This document shows positions 24,691 to 35,749 of a stretch of 64,000 nt of DNA, piece by piece. The stretch is from Sipunculus nudus (Eukaryota; Annelida; Sipuncula; Golfingiida; Sipunculidae), in the NCBI GenBank assembly GCA_026874595.1, contig CM049312.1, positions 31,939,956 through 32,003,955 of the forward strand, written 5' to 3'. The notes below the pieces were generated by a model. The model saw nothing but the letters and a program-made list of their open reading frames with translations, did no database searches and was not told the DNA's origin. Both the position numbers and the translations under genes were made by a program. Numbering within the stretch: position 1 is the first letter of the stretch; each line of letters opens with the position of its first letter.

Positions 24691-24840
24691 ACATGAACGG
24701 CCATGCTGGTTCACTGTATAGAGATGGAAATGTGGGTTCACTGCCATGGGAATCGAACCAAAGATCTTCCAATTTCTGGTCGGCTGCTTTAACCACTAAG
24801 CTACACCAGATCTCCAACCCCTTTGTTGTTTTTGCACACT
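24690..24840 (-). mobile_element. tRNA-derived SINE, copy 1
   Basis: On the minus strand the A box TAGCTTAGTGGTTAAA (24,788-24,803) and B box GGTTCGATTCC (24,749-24,759) are at tRNA-like spacing, followed by a short unique tail and the GATA array. It is not a functional tRNA gene, since no cloverleaf closure is evident. Confidence 0.75.
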
Positions 24841-25014
24841 TTTTTCTTGAATTACATAGATAGATGTATGAACAGCCTTGCTGGCTATAATACAGGCTGC
24901 ATATGTACACCATACAAGGCCAATCAGTTCTCCCTGCTCCATGCAAAGTCGCCGTGCCAACACATGTAGTGGATCTGATGTGATGTCACTTCGCTGGCTC
25001 CTATAAAAGTGCAT

Positions 25015-25145
25015 GTGCAAAAAAACAGAGGGGTTGGGGATCTGTTGTAGCTTAGTAGTTAAACCAAACGACCAAATCAGGAAGATAGTGGGTTCGATTC
25101 CCACTGGCAGTGAACCAACTTTTCTTAGTATACTATTTCCAGGCT

Positions 25146-25147
<2 letters not shown>
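25015..25147 (+). mobile_element. tRNA-derived SINE, copy 2 (inverted to copy 1)
   Basis: Same head as copy 1 with A box TAGCTTAGTAGTTAAA (25,048-25,063) and B box GGTTCGATTCC (25,091-25,101). It ends in a (TA)n run. The two copies face away from a common spacer of about 175 bp. Confidence 0.75.

Positions 25148-25192
<45 letters not shown>
25148..25192. repeat. (TA)n microsatellite
   Basis: TA run at the 3' end of the plus-strand SINE. Confidence 0.95.
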
Positions 25193-25195
<3 letters not shown>

Positions 25196-25229
25196 AAGAT
25201 AGAAAATATTCTTGCCAAACTGTATTAAT

Positions 25230-26395
25230 CCATGATTTCAGGTCATCGTAAAAATCGCTCTTCTTGAATTTCAAACCAACTATTTCAGAGAGCAGTATTT
25301 TCTATATCAATATATATCCAATGTTAATTAAGATGCTGACAGTGTATTGATTTCTATAAAAAAATATGGTGCCATAGAACCACCTTACCCAAAATTTAAA
25401 TAAAGAGTGTTATTTTTTTCATAAAAATAAAGGAATTTAAGGAATAAAGGAATCTCAGTATGAAGTCTGAATCATTGCTACATTGCTTAACCAACTGTTT
25501 AAACTGAAACCCCCTGTGAAGTTAATATTAACTGGGACGAATATTTCAAGACGTGACAACAAAAGTCATGCATGAATTGGTCCATGTCTGATACTAGACA
25601 TGGTACTGGTATATATATGGTATGTATTTTTATTTATTACTCTAATGCATGAGAAAACTGCATATTAATGATATTTGAATAGAGTATATTAACATCATAT
25701 TTATCAGACCTTATCAAACACAGGACCTGAACCAAGGTCATGTAATTTCTATGGAAATGCTCTCAGACAATGGCATGTGATCCCATTATTCCTCATGACT
25801 AACTAGTAACAATTATCACACTAAATGAGGTGCTTAAAGGGTCGTACCATTATCGTGCTAGGGTTCATATTTCTTTGTTATAGTGGCAATATTTGACACT
25901 CTTATCTTACACATTCAGTCTACCTGGTCTACTATAAGGTCTGTATTGTCATGCTATCTACCGGCAAAAGAATGTATCAAGCACAGCTGAAACCTTTTGA
26001 AGGCTTTGTTAGCAGTGGTGTGCTCCCACGTTACCAGATATTGGGTGCTTCGTCTCCTTGAAACTTAACAAGTCTCCATAGAAATCTGTTAACTTTACTC
26101 ATTAATTTAATATGTTTAAACTATATGCAATCTGCTGAATATAAACTATGTGGATTCAGATAATTATACATGCATTCAACAATTTTTGAAAAACAATTTT
26201 GTTTGTTTTCATGTTTTTTATTTTGCCCTTACCTACCGAACCGAGACCATTGGCAAAGCCATTATCCCATTTCTGATAACTGACAATTCTGAGTACAACA
26301 AATATAACAAATCAAATATAACAATAACAATATAAATATAACCTAAAACCTGTAAAAACAAATCTAGAACAGAAAAGGTATGTTGAAGTTAACAA
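25230..26395. other. Intron 1 segment, nothing firm
   Basis: A donor-like site (TAG followed by GTAAGG, minus strand, near 26,233) is present, but no acceptor gives a usable phase. Confidence 0.4.
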
Positions 26396-26397
26396 GG

Positions 26398-27090
26398 GAC
26401 CCAAGCCATGATGCTCATTCAAATACAACAGTTTAATAAATAGGCCGGGACACACTGGTCTTGACGCTCAGCTGAAATTGTCTATAAGGATATATGTTAA
26501 AAAAAATAAGGGTCCTGTGATCAGTTTGAAGCCAACCTTTCTACTAGTGTCTACCCAAATTTGAGTTATCATTCATAAACTAATTTGTGAATAGACAGGC
26601 TCTGTGAACTTGACTTTTGACATACTGACCCAAAAAATCAAAAAGGTTCTTACATTATTGGTGGGTCATGTAATTAGGTCAAAATTGTAACCAATATGTC
26701 ATTCCAAACTTGAGTTATCATCCAGTTACAAATATGTGTACAGATGGCCTTGTGACCCAAAAATCAATCAGGTTCTTCCCCTATCTGCAGGTCAGCTATA
26801 TGTGTAAGATGGAAGGTCTAGGATGAAGAGTTTGGCTTTAAATGCATCCACAATCTTTCTTAATAAGTGGGTCCTGTGCCCTTGACCTCTGACCTCATGA
26901 CCCCAAAATCAATAGTTTTCTTGAATTAGAGGTGGACCATATATAAGTCACGTTTTAAAGCCATATGTCAATATGGAGTTGTCATCAGGAAACAAATTTG
27001 ATGGACATACAAAAAGGAGAACAAACAAATGGAAGGATGGACAAGGTGATAAATTTAGGGCATCTGCTTATTCAAGCAGGACCCTCATAA
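26398..27090 (+). repeat. GCTCAGCTGA-family repeat, degraded
   Basis: The left end carries GACGCTCAGCTGAAATT at about 26,461. Inside are repeated TGACC and TTGAGTTATCAT motifs. The right end CTTATTCAAGCAGG matches the segment at 11.5 kb. Confidence 0.6.
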
Positions 27091-27534
27091 ACACACAACT
27101 GGTTTCAGGACACAGATGAAACCAAGCACAGTTACAATTCTGAGAGTATCAATATAATTTGGCAGTCTAAAAATAAAGGAAAAAATGCATAAAAAAATAT
27201 AAAAAATACAGGTGGCACCATCAGTCTTCAGGACCTGAAGAAACTAATCATAATCAATAAACACACTGAGTTTCGGGACACTGGATGAAACCACAGCTGA
27301 GAAACTGACATAACTGCATGCTGTCATTTAATTGTCTTAAAAACAGAAAAAAAAATGATTTTTTTTTTTTAATACAGATGGTGCCATCAGTTTTTGGGAA
27401 CTGACAAAACTAATCATGCTCAAGTTTCATGGCAAGATTCATGACAATTCATGCAACAACTAGCTGAGGTTGGACAATGTTCCTCAGAGGGCCCTGCACT
27501 TCTGGTTGTATGTGATGGACTAGTTTACATTGTT

Positions 27535-27720
27535 ATGAAGACAAATAAATGAGAGGAAAATCCTGGACCGATCCCGCATTCGAACCAAGGTCTGTGGCAC
27601 ACAAGTCCGGCGAACCAACCGCTACGCTAGCAAAGCAAGCTTCACTAGCGAGACAGTTCGGTCCGCTTTTATGTCACCCCGTAACACACCCCCTCTTGAG
27701 TGCGTTCTGCTATCAGAACA
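27535..27720 (-). mobile_element. tRNA-derived SINE of a second family, copy 1
   Basis: On the minus strand the A box TAGCGTAGCGGTTGG and B box GGTTCGAATGC are visible around 27,629 and 27,589. The leader includes ATGTCACC and ACTGTCTCGCTAGTGAAGC motifs. Confidence 0.7.
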
Positions 27721-27807
27721 AGACTAATTATCCCAGGAGTCACACTTTGGTGAGCTTATTCCCTGGGCCACAAAGTTAACCATCATGTTAGACGAGCCCC
27801 CATTTTG

Positions 27808-27965
27808 TTAAGAAGACAAATAAATGAGGGAAAAATCCTGGGCCGATCCGAATTCAAACCCAGGTCGGTGGCGTACAAGTCCGGCGTACCAACCGCTTCG
27901 CTAGAAAAGCAAGCTTCACTAGCGAGACAGTTCAGTCCCCTTTTATGTCACCCCATAACAACATA
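27808..27965 (-). mobile_element. tRNA-derived SINE of a second family, copy 2
   Basis: A direct copy of the SINE at 27.5 kb, offset about 275 bp, with a mutated B box (GGTTTGAATTC). The pair looks like a local tandem duplication. Confidence 0.7.
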
Positions 27966-28349
27966 TTGGCAAAAATTTTAGTTTATAGTTTAAAAATATG
28001 ACAATCAGAAACAGGTTTTTATCAATATGCATGAGGGAACAAAAATCCTTCTGGTTCAACTTATATTAAAGAATCACCAATTGTACTCTGGCGGCTATAT
28101 GGGAATTCTGACAGGAAATGACACTATTGAGATGTACATTAAACTTTAATAGGAAGTACATATTCCTCATTAGTTGTTGCAAAATGTGCCCTGTTAACAA
28201 ACTTTAGGCCAGTCAACAGTTGTTTAAATGACAATAAAAGCTCCTAAGTGACTTATATGTAAGCTAAATAGGACATTGTCACTTATGTTACATGAACATT
28301 ATAACTCAATAATGCAGAAATAGGAAAACAAAAAAAGATAAAGAGCTCC

Positions 28350-28825
28350 ATTAAAGGGGCCCAAACACCTATCTGACCTTTATAAACTTAATGTAATCCC
28401 TTGATGCTATTAGAAAAAAATAGGCCAGAAAACGTGGATATCACCGCATAACAGGCTGCTTGCTTTGTTTATATCAACCTGTTTGTAATATGTGGGGGCC
28501 AGCCAAAATAATCAAAATGATTTCAACAAGGGCACCTGGCGCAAGTCAGATAAGCCAGAGCTTTGCAAATAGCGTTTTGCTACAAGTGACCTTTCTATCT
28601 CCACATATATGCAACCTACCACCTTAGGTGACACGTTTTTCCCCACTTGTCAACATTGGTGTGTTTACAAACATGTTGTTGATAAACAAGTTCATACATC
28701 CTTCATGAAGGCGTCATAAGAACTTTTCTCAAACAAAATTACCCTTAGATCATTAATATATACACACGGGAAGCCAGAAATCGCATAAATTCATTTTCAA
28801 AAGGTAGGTGAACGGGCACCTTTAA
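28350..28825 (-). mobile_element. TTAAAGG-ended MITE, copy 3 (minus orientation)
   Basis: The ends CCATTAAAGGGGCCC and its complement (GGGCACCTTTAATGG) are intact to within one base. The interior matches the copies at 2.0 and 19.6 kb in reverse. Confidence 0.88.
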
Positions 28826-28829
28826 TGGT

Positions 28830-30630
28830 GCTGATACTGGTACATGCAAGCATGCATGAACAAATAAACTAAGTGGTGAGGAACACTATATACCACTAGG
28901 AACACTATGGTACAAATATAATGTACCATCCAAGTGTGACATACCACATGTTCAAAAACAAACATACTTACACATACATACAAACAGCTAGATGCATAGG
29001 TATAAAGTAGGCTAAAAAATTTACATGCTCCCAGTGCACCATTGAAACAAATACTACATGCACCCAAAGATTTTAACATGCACCTTGTAGTACAGGTGAA
29101 AAAAATGTCCTTGTTAAGGAGTTTCTGTTGTTCAGGAAATAGAAATGCTAATTTATGATAGTGATGTTTATGATTAAGTTATTCTCTAAGCCTTTTTCGG
29201 ACATCAAAACTAAAGAGCCTATTTAACAAATATGTGAAATTACAGTGTGGTGAAGGGTTGCCTCTCAAGACGATCAATGGGTGATAACAAAATTAAAAGC
29301 CACTGTAATTGAATATTTCTATTGATTAAGACATTATTAGGATAAAATTAGATACTGCACCAACACTTTTTTCATTTATTTATAATACGTGCACAGCGTG
29401 CACCCCAGAACAATTTTTACCTGCATAAAAGAAAATGTACATGCAAACGTGCATGTGTGCACCCTTTATTTCGCACCCTATATTTTTTTGTTGTAAAGTT
29501 AAGTATATCTGCTTGCCATTAATGTAATTTCTTCTTATGTAGCTTGTCGGCGAACAAAGCAAGATGTTCCTAAAGAATGTCTGTCCCAGCTAAGAAATGA
29601 GTGATGTTGCCCATATAATAACATAATTTTCACAGAATTGGTGGCATCAGTAAAATCTAGTTCTATACCAAGTAGCCCACAATGTTACATTGCTAACTAA
29701 AACTTATATCTTACAAATTCATTACATATGAAAGAAATTTCTATCTAGTATGGGACTGATACGACAGCTTCCTTGCCAAGTGATACTGTAGTCCTCGGAA
29801 TAAACATTGCAATATATCAGGGCAATATATCATATATAATGCTCAAGCAAGAGGCAAACGACAGTAGCCAGATCACAAAGCTTTCCCATCCAGGTGCGAA
29901 GTTTCTTATCAGGATGGCAAGCAACATCGGATGAGCCTCACATTCAAAGTAGATCTCAACCTATGCAGCAAATAAATATTAAAGATACAAAAACTGTCAT
30001 GCATTTTTTTTTCAAGATTTCAGTCATTCATATTATGCACTCTCTACACCTACTTTGTTGATATTGCAGTGAACAATCTCCCCACTCACCAAAATAAATT
30101 AGCACAAAAACTCTCTTCTGTTATAACCTGTACATCTTGTTATACATACTAAAAAATTTTTAATAGAAGCTGTATCCTTAATACAAGTCGCGCCCTAACT
30201 ATTACAGTTATTAAATTTATTGTAAATATAATAACCAAATAATATTTATTTGGGGGCCAAATGTCCAATATGCAGAGAATGCAGGCAATCCTCCTTATTA
30301 TAGTTCCAGGGCACATGTAATAAAACAAGCTCTTGTCACACACATCATTTGAAGGTTATCAGACCCCACATACTGTGCATCTATTTATACCACAGATTTC
30401 AATCCAAGAGAGCTGATGAAACCACTCTTTAGTTGTTTGTATGCAAGTGCTTTCTCATTCAATTAAATTGTACAAATATACAAGTGTATTGTGAATATGT
30501 GCCAAGTGCCAACTATGCAAAAATAAAATCCATCAACATGATCTACATTAATCACCTATATCCCTCAAATAGAAAACCATATTAAGCATCTTCTAAAGAG
30601 TAAAGTTAATCAGAAAGTTATCAATCTTAC
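28830..30630. other. Intron 1 segment, nothing recognised
   Basis: AT-rich sequence with no supported exon or repeat. Confidence 0.5.
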
Positions 30631-30648
30631 CTTTGGGTTTAATTTTTC
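30631..30648 (-). CDS. SVOP: SVOP-like, candidate 18-nt microexon (optional)
   Basis: A candidate microexon encoding KIKPK with flanking split glycine codons. It is phase 1 on both sides, so it could be included or skipped without changing frame. The acceptor is a strong pyrimidine tract, TCTTCTTTTTTCTTAAG, and the donor is AAG followed by GTAAGA. It lies between the 31.9-kb first exon and the common exon. The signals and the symmetric phase are visible; the use of the exon is inferred. Confidence 0.5.
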
Positions 30649-31878
30649 CTTAAGAAAAAAGAAGATAAAAAGTCACATCCATGAGACATAATTCCTTCTT
30701 TTTTTAATGTACAGGTAAACCAAAACCTCAAATAAACAGCACATTTTAGAAAACATTTGCTCGTGTCCTCAGTAGAGGTTAGGTTTAAATAACATTATTA
30801 ATATTTCCAGTCTATAAGGAAAAGTTTGGAAAATTAATGTTGCAATGGAACCTCAGATATTTCTCATTTTAATGTTCATGATTATTACATAACTCAAAAA
30901 ATTTAACCCAAAGTCACTATATTTACTAACATCCCTGGTTCTTATGCAGTATGTTTCCTAGCATGCGCATGTTCACTGGGTTGATCACTGAATTTTTAAT
31001 GGTAGATTCCTTGAAAATTGACATTCAAACAAATATGAAACTTCCAAGAGTGGACCACAGAACAGAAATGTTGCTCATTCATAATCATCATGATTTTTTA
31101 CACCTTTTTTGTGATTTTCATCATGATTGTGAACAAAACTCTGCATCAACGGATTAAGCTAGATCTTCTCAAATCTGAAGTTCCACAATTTCTTACAGAC
31201 CAGATGTTTAAACAAAGATGATATTAATCTAAACTGGTTTTCATCTGGAGTTCATGTAGCAGAGTCGTTGTTATAACAAGAAGGTTCTTATTGTAAAGTC
31301 TTATAGGTCTACTGTGTTTTTCCTTGGAATCACTGATGATAAGAGTGACTGTATTTATTTATGAATGTTGAACATATATCAGCTCTTGTCATAATAAAAC
31401 TCCATATATATACATAATTTGAAACTGTACCTGTTGCATATAAGCATAGGTTTACCATTAAGGACAATAATACATCTTATCAAGATAAAATCTCTGAGCC
31501 AATGCAGAATCACTCAAGCACTGTCTTGACTATGTGCGTATACAGATGGACAGTATGGTGATTAGAAGTAATGTAATGAAGAAGAAAGAGGCAGTTGAAA
31601 ATAAGTGAAGATATCAAGACAGAAGAAGCCGGATATAAAAATGTTTTTGTATTCATATAAGTGTAGTGCCCCAAAGAGGTGAGTGAGTTATTCTAAATTT
31701 GTGCCAAAATCTCCATATGTATAAAAAATTTGAAACTGTATCTTTGTGTTAATGAGCATATATATAGGCATATCAGTAAGCCCTATATTAACTAAGTTAA
31801 GAACCTGATTTAAGTTATATCAACTCAGGTAAACAATTTAACTGTAATCAGAATCTCGGTATGTCCTAGTCAACTTAC

Positions 31879-31945
31879 CTTCTCCGTCATTTTTTACGAC
31901 TGTTCCGTATGATTCTTGGGATCCAACCGATTCGGCCACGGCCAT
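31879..31945 (-). CDS. SVOP: SVOP-like, alternative first coding exon (proximal)
   Basis: Encodes MAVAESVGSQESYG through NDGE (22 residues plus one base, 67 nt, phase 1 out). The donor is a consensus AAG followed by GTAAGT. Upstream, a TATATAAG box at 32,056-32,063 predicts a start site near 32,030 and an 85-nt leader. The leader ends with a minimal ATG-TAG start-stop at 31,950-31,955 just before the main ATG at 31,945. The phase matches the 46.8- and 52.1-kb first exons. It gives a protein shorter by nine residues than the 52.1-kb version. Confidence 0.72.
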
Positions 31946-32055
31946 ACTCCTACATGCAATCACAACAGTTAAATAGTAAAAATTCCACTGCACCAGCCCC
32001 CTACTTGGTCCTGTGCACTGCCAACTCAAATAAAATCTGTCTGCAGGCACACAGC

Positions 32056-32063
32056 CTTATATA
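32056..32063 (-). promoter_or_regulatory. TATA-like box, proximal SVOP promoter
   Basis: TATATAAG lies about 110 bases upstream of the ATG of the 31.9-kb exon, at a spacing that fits a start site around 32,030. The segment between them is GC-richer than its surroundings. Confidence 0.5.
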
Positions 32064-32119
32064 GCTGAATAGTCCAACCTAGCCTTGGTCCACACCTGAG
32101 AACCAAACAAAGTTAGTTC

Positions 32120-33700
32120 ATTAAAGGTGCCCTACTGGATCAACAAGCCTGAGGTATTGGCACCTCTAGGAGTTCTGGGATTTGTTTTGCTCTGTATTTC
32201 CATGCCTGAGTGACCACAGTATAGTCACTAGCAGAAAACTGAGCAAATTATCAGAATGCATCATTCTGTATAACAACTTCATGTAGCACAGGTAAAAGCA
32301 ATAAACTATTGCTACAGGTGCATGAAAATCTATTACAGGTATGTTTTCACCCATGATTATTCTTGTGAATTTGCATGGTCCAGTGCACATTGCTTAGACT
32401 CCTAGCAAATTTTCAAGGTGAAGCATATTTTCACTCATTATTGCCTGACTAAATTTACCACAGTAAGTACATTAATAATAGATAACAAACCTTTCATATT
32501 ATCTGCTTGAATACCTGATTAAAATTACCAAAATACTTCCATTTATCAAGGAAAATGATTTTAATCTAATTGTGTCTCACCTATTTAATAGCTTTTCATA
32601 ATATTTTAGTATAATATATTCAGGAACTGACCTGCTGTTTTATCAAATTACAAATAATCAAATATCTGTGCAATCTTTTATTTCCCCAGTAAAAATAAAA
32701 TCTAATACTTATAAAAGAAATTCAGTTCACGTTTGTTCGCAATGTTCTCTAAAACCGCGTTGTGTACGATATTGTACCAAACATCATTTAAAGGTTATTA
32801 TCCCCGCAGTGACATAGGCGATATGAAAATAAATAATTTTTAATATACATATAATTTTTAGTGATTTTACCGTTCTTTTACCGAGCACAGCCGAACTGCC
32901 AGCAAACTTAACCTCTAACATTATTATTAAGGACTATTGTTCATCTGAATAACGCTTGCTTTCAGTGAGGGATTTGACCCATGTGCGTGGTCAGTAAAAG
33001 AGAAAAACACATGTTTCTCGCTTTATGAAATGGAGAGTTCAACCCAGGAGGATTAATGACAAAACCTAACTCAAGGTCCCAATTTCAGGAACAGGGCTGG
33101 GGTGGTTTCGGTGGTTTCAGGCCTCAAAATTTGTCTGATACGATGAAAAAAGATTGCGGTGGCTGAAAATGGGATACGGACCCACTGCAAGGAGTCCTGC
33201 TGGGTCCACTTCTGCTACTGACGATGTATGCATATTTCTCTTTCTTTCTTCAGGAACAGTTTCCTTGCAACGTACATTTAATTAATCTTTCAAGTGTTCT
33301 TCACATCAACCTATTCTATATACGTCCAACGATAGAAACCAGTAAAATATCAACGAAACACTGTATGCCTTCGCGTCTCATTCCGGTTTGCAATGTAAAC
33401 CATCACTGACCAGGTATTCAAGGTAAACATACAGGGATATGATTTTTGCCACGAGCACAGCCCCACAAAATAACAGTAAAAAAAATTATTTGTACATATC
33501 GTATTCCAAGAGTATCCCACTAAAAATCTATATTTTCTTTTAACTTTTATGATAAAAAAAAAATGAGCCAACATTCAATATCTCAGTAAATATATCTCCC
33601 AAACCGCAGTAAAAAGCCCGGTATACCGGGTTTATCAGCTAGTATATCATAAATAGAGATCATATCTTTAAACATTAGTAATTTTTCATATTCAATGTTA
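32120..33700. other. Upstream of proximal promoter, nothing firm
   Basis: Begins with an ATTAAAGGTGCCCTACTGG segment that resembles the MITE end at 19.6 kb, but no partner end was found. No gene seen. Confidence 0.4.
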
Positions 33701-33740
33701 AGAACTGGTAACACATATTGAAATGTCAATCTTTCTATCT

Positions 33741-33744
33741 CTTC

Positions 33745-33782
<38 letters not shown>

Positions 33783-33910
33783 TCTGGGCAAGGGCTGGAC
33801 CAGATCCCGATCAGGGTTTAGGCCGGACCAAATCCTGAATGGGATTTGGTCTGGACCAATTGCCAATGGGTGCAGATCGATATCTGGGCCTCAATTGACA
33901 TATATATGTC
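33741..33910 (+). repeat. (AT)n with GGTCTGGACC palindromic repeat, copy 1
   Basis: An AT run (33,741-33,780) is followed by about 120 bp containing GGTTTAGGCCGGACCAAATC and the palindrome GGTCTGGACC, ending at another short AT run. The same sequence occurs inverted at 57.44-57.54 kb. Confidence 0.75.
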
Positions 33911-35119
33911 TGAAAAACTAACTTTTTGCCTAAACTGAATTTTTTATTCAGAAAGTACCTATTCAACGATGCTTAGCATGAAAAAAGTATAGAAAGCAAC
34001 AAACTTACCTACCCTGTCACAGCAAGATTCATAAAATGTCAGTTATCCAAAATGCCATTGCAAATTAAAATTCTTTCTCAATTAAATCCTTCAGGAATGT
34101 ATGGTCCAAAATAACTACTGAACAGATATTTAAATATTAAACCACAATGGCCAGTGTCAACATTGCAAGGTGTGGTAGTACTGTTCTAAATGTAGTGTAT
34201 TCTATTTTAATGAAAACACTGAGTGAAAAATGAAGTTTTGATCCACTCCTGCCAGAAAGTCAAAAATGTAGGTTCTGCGGATATAACTGAATTATCGCAC
34301 AATTCATTTTGCTTGTGTAAATTCTGGTATCTTTTTGTCCATCCCACATGGTGGTTTTTATTAGTCAGTATCAGCCTAAGCCCACAGTGGAAACATAAAT
34401 TTAACAAACAGTGAAAACATAAAGTTACCGTGAAGCAGATGCTGGCTGTTTGTATTCAAACAATAACATGTGTTTCAGTTATAAATCATCCTTTCCTCTG
34501 GAAACTGGTTCGATCATAAAGATAACTTAATTTTATGAATCATCTTATCTCATGACTGATAATTTCAGGTTATGTTTGATGTTGTTTTTGCATGATGTAT
34601 GTTTTCCCATCACAAATAAAATTATTTTTGTCCGTTATAGCAAAAGTGATTATTTTATCGCATCTCAGATGTGCATCGACAGTACCAAGCCTCATCACTG
34701 CAACCACTGCAAGAATATTCACACAGTTAGCTAGTTATGTATTACCTTATGCTCAAGCTATCCAGACATGTTCTTCACTGATATGAAACAAAGCACATCA
34801 CTAAAGCTGCAAATTGTGATTTACAACCAACAATATTGTTCTCTGCACCTGGAACTGTTATGTGTTCCTGCTTACTGCATAAAGTATCAACTGACCAGGA
34901 ACATTCGCTGTAACTTTACGCGAGGAAAGTTATTAATATAGTGCGTGAGTCATTCTATAAGGTGATTTTGGCCTGGAGCTATTAGTGTGCGCATAATATG
35001 TTGATGGTCTGCGGTCTTCACCACTTTGAAAGATATGACACTATCTCAGTTATAAAATGTTATGGAGTAACATAACACTCAAATCGTTTATCACAAGTAA
35101 GTGCGGAAAAAACTGATGT

Positions 35120-35490
35120 TCACAAAACAGATTTCTCCAAGTGAGGGCCGCAATCTTCATCCAGTGGCTTTAGTGTATTGAAGAATCCAGGTAAATTATT
35201 AATATGTGCAAAATCTTGTTTCTTAGAGCATATCCATAAGGTAAAGTACATAACAATCATTCCTAGAACTCCTGGTATAACATGTAGCAATGCACAAATA
35301 CAGGATGGAAACACATCCTGTGGTCACAAGAAAACAGCCCCTGTGTGTATAATTGTAATGTTCGTCCCCGTGATCACAATCTGTATACTGTTGTGTATCC
35401 CACTGTTCTCCACTTATCAAGATATCACCACCACTTCATACACAGTCATATTCTACACTGATAGCATCAAGGCACCTACGTAGGCGTGGT
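35120..35490. other. Overlapping open frames, possible exon of unknown gene
   Basis: On the minus strand, a good acceptor (TTTTCTTGTGACCACAG) opens a frame that ends at 35,120. It has one hydrophobic helix (VIPGVLGMIVMYFTLWI) and a tail ending LEKSVL. The plus strand of the same region has a 101-codon frame, also with one hydrophobic stretch. I recognise neither. Either could be chance; the minus version has the better splice signal. Confidence 0.22.
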
Positions 35491-35636
35491 ATATAGCCAC
35501 TTCAACCAGCTGACTTCAACTGCTGTACTAAGAATAACACACTGGGCCTTTTAGGCAAAGCCAATTACATGTACGTTTGACAGTGTCTCCAAACAAGAAG
35601 GTCCAATCAACCAAAAGTATCCACATACAGTGAATA

Positions 35637-35639
<3 letters not shown>

Positions 35640-35692
<53 letters not shown>
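35640..35692. repeat. (TA)n microsatellite
   Basis: Pure TA run of about 50 bases. Confidence 0.95.
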
Positions 35693-35695
<3 letters not shown>

Positions 35696-35749
35696 TACAG
35701 GTAACAAGCCTTGCAATACTGAAAGTGAAGCCATTTTATCTTCCAAGGT

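Noticed and set aside
24730-25115. tRNA genes
   Set aside because: A and B boxes are present, but the acceptor stems do not close and the copies have SINE-like tails.
26234-26280. Possible minus-strand exon ending in GTAAGG
   Set aside because: The donor is good and one frame ends in phase 1, but none of the nearby acceptors gives the phase needed to join the gene.
34007-34060. Donor-like GTAAGTTT on the minus strand
   Set aside because: The phase-1 frame is closed by a TAA just upstream and no acceptor or start codon fits.
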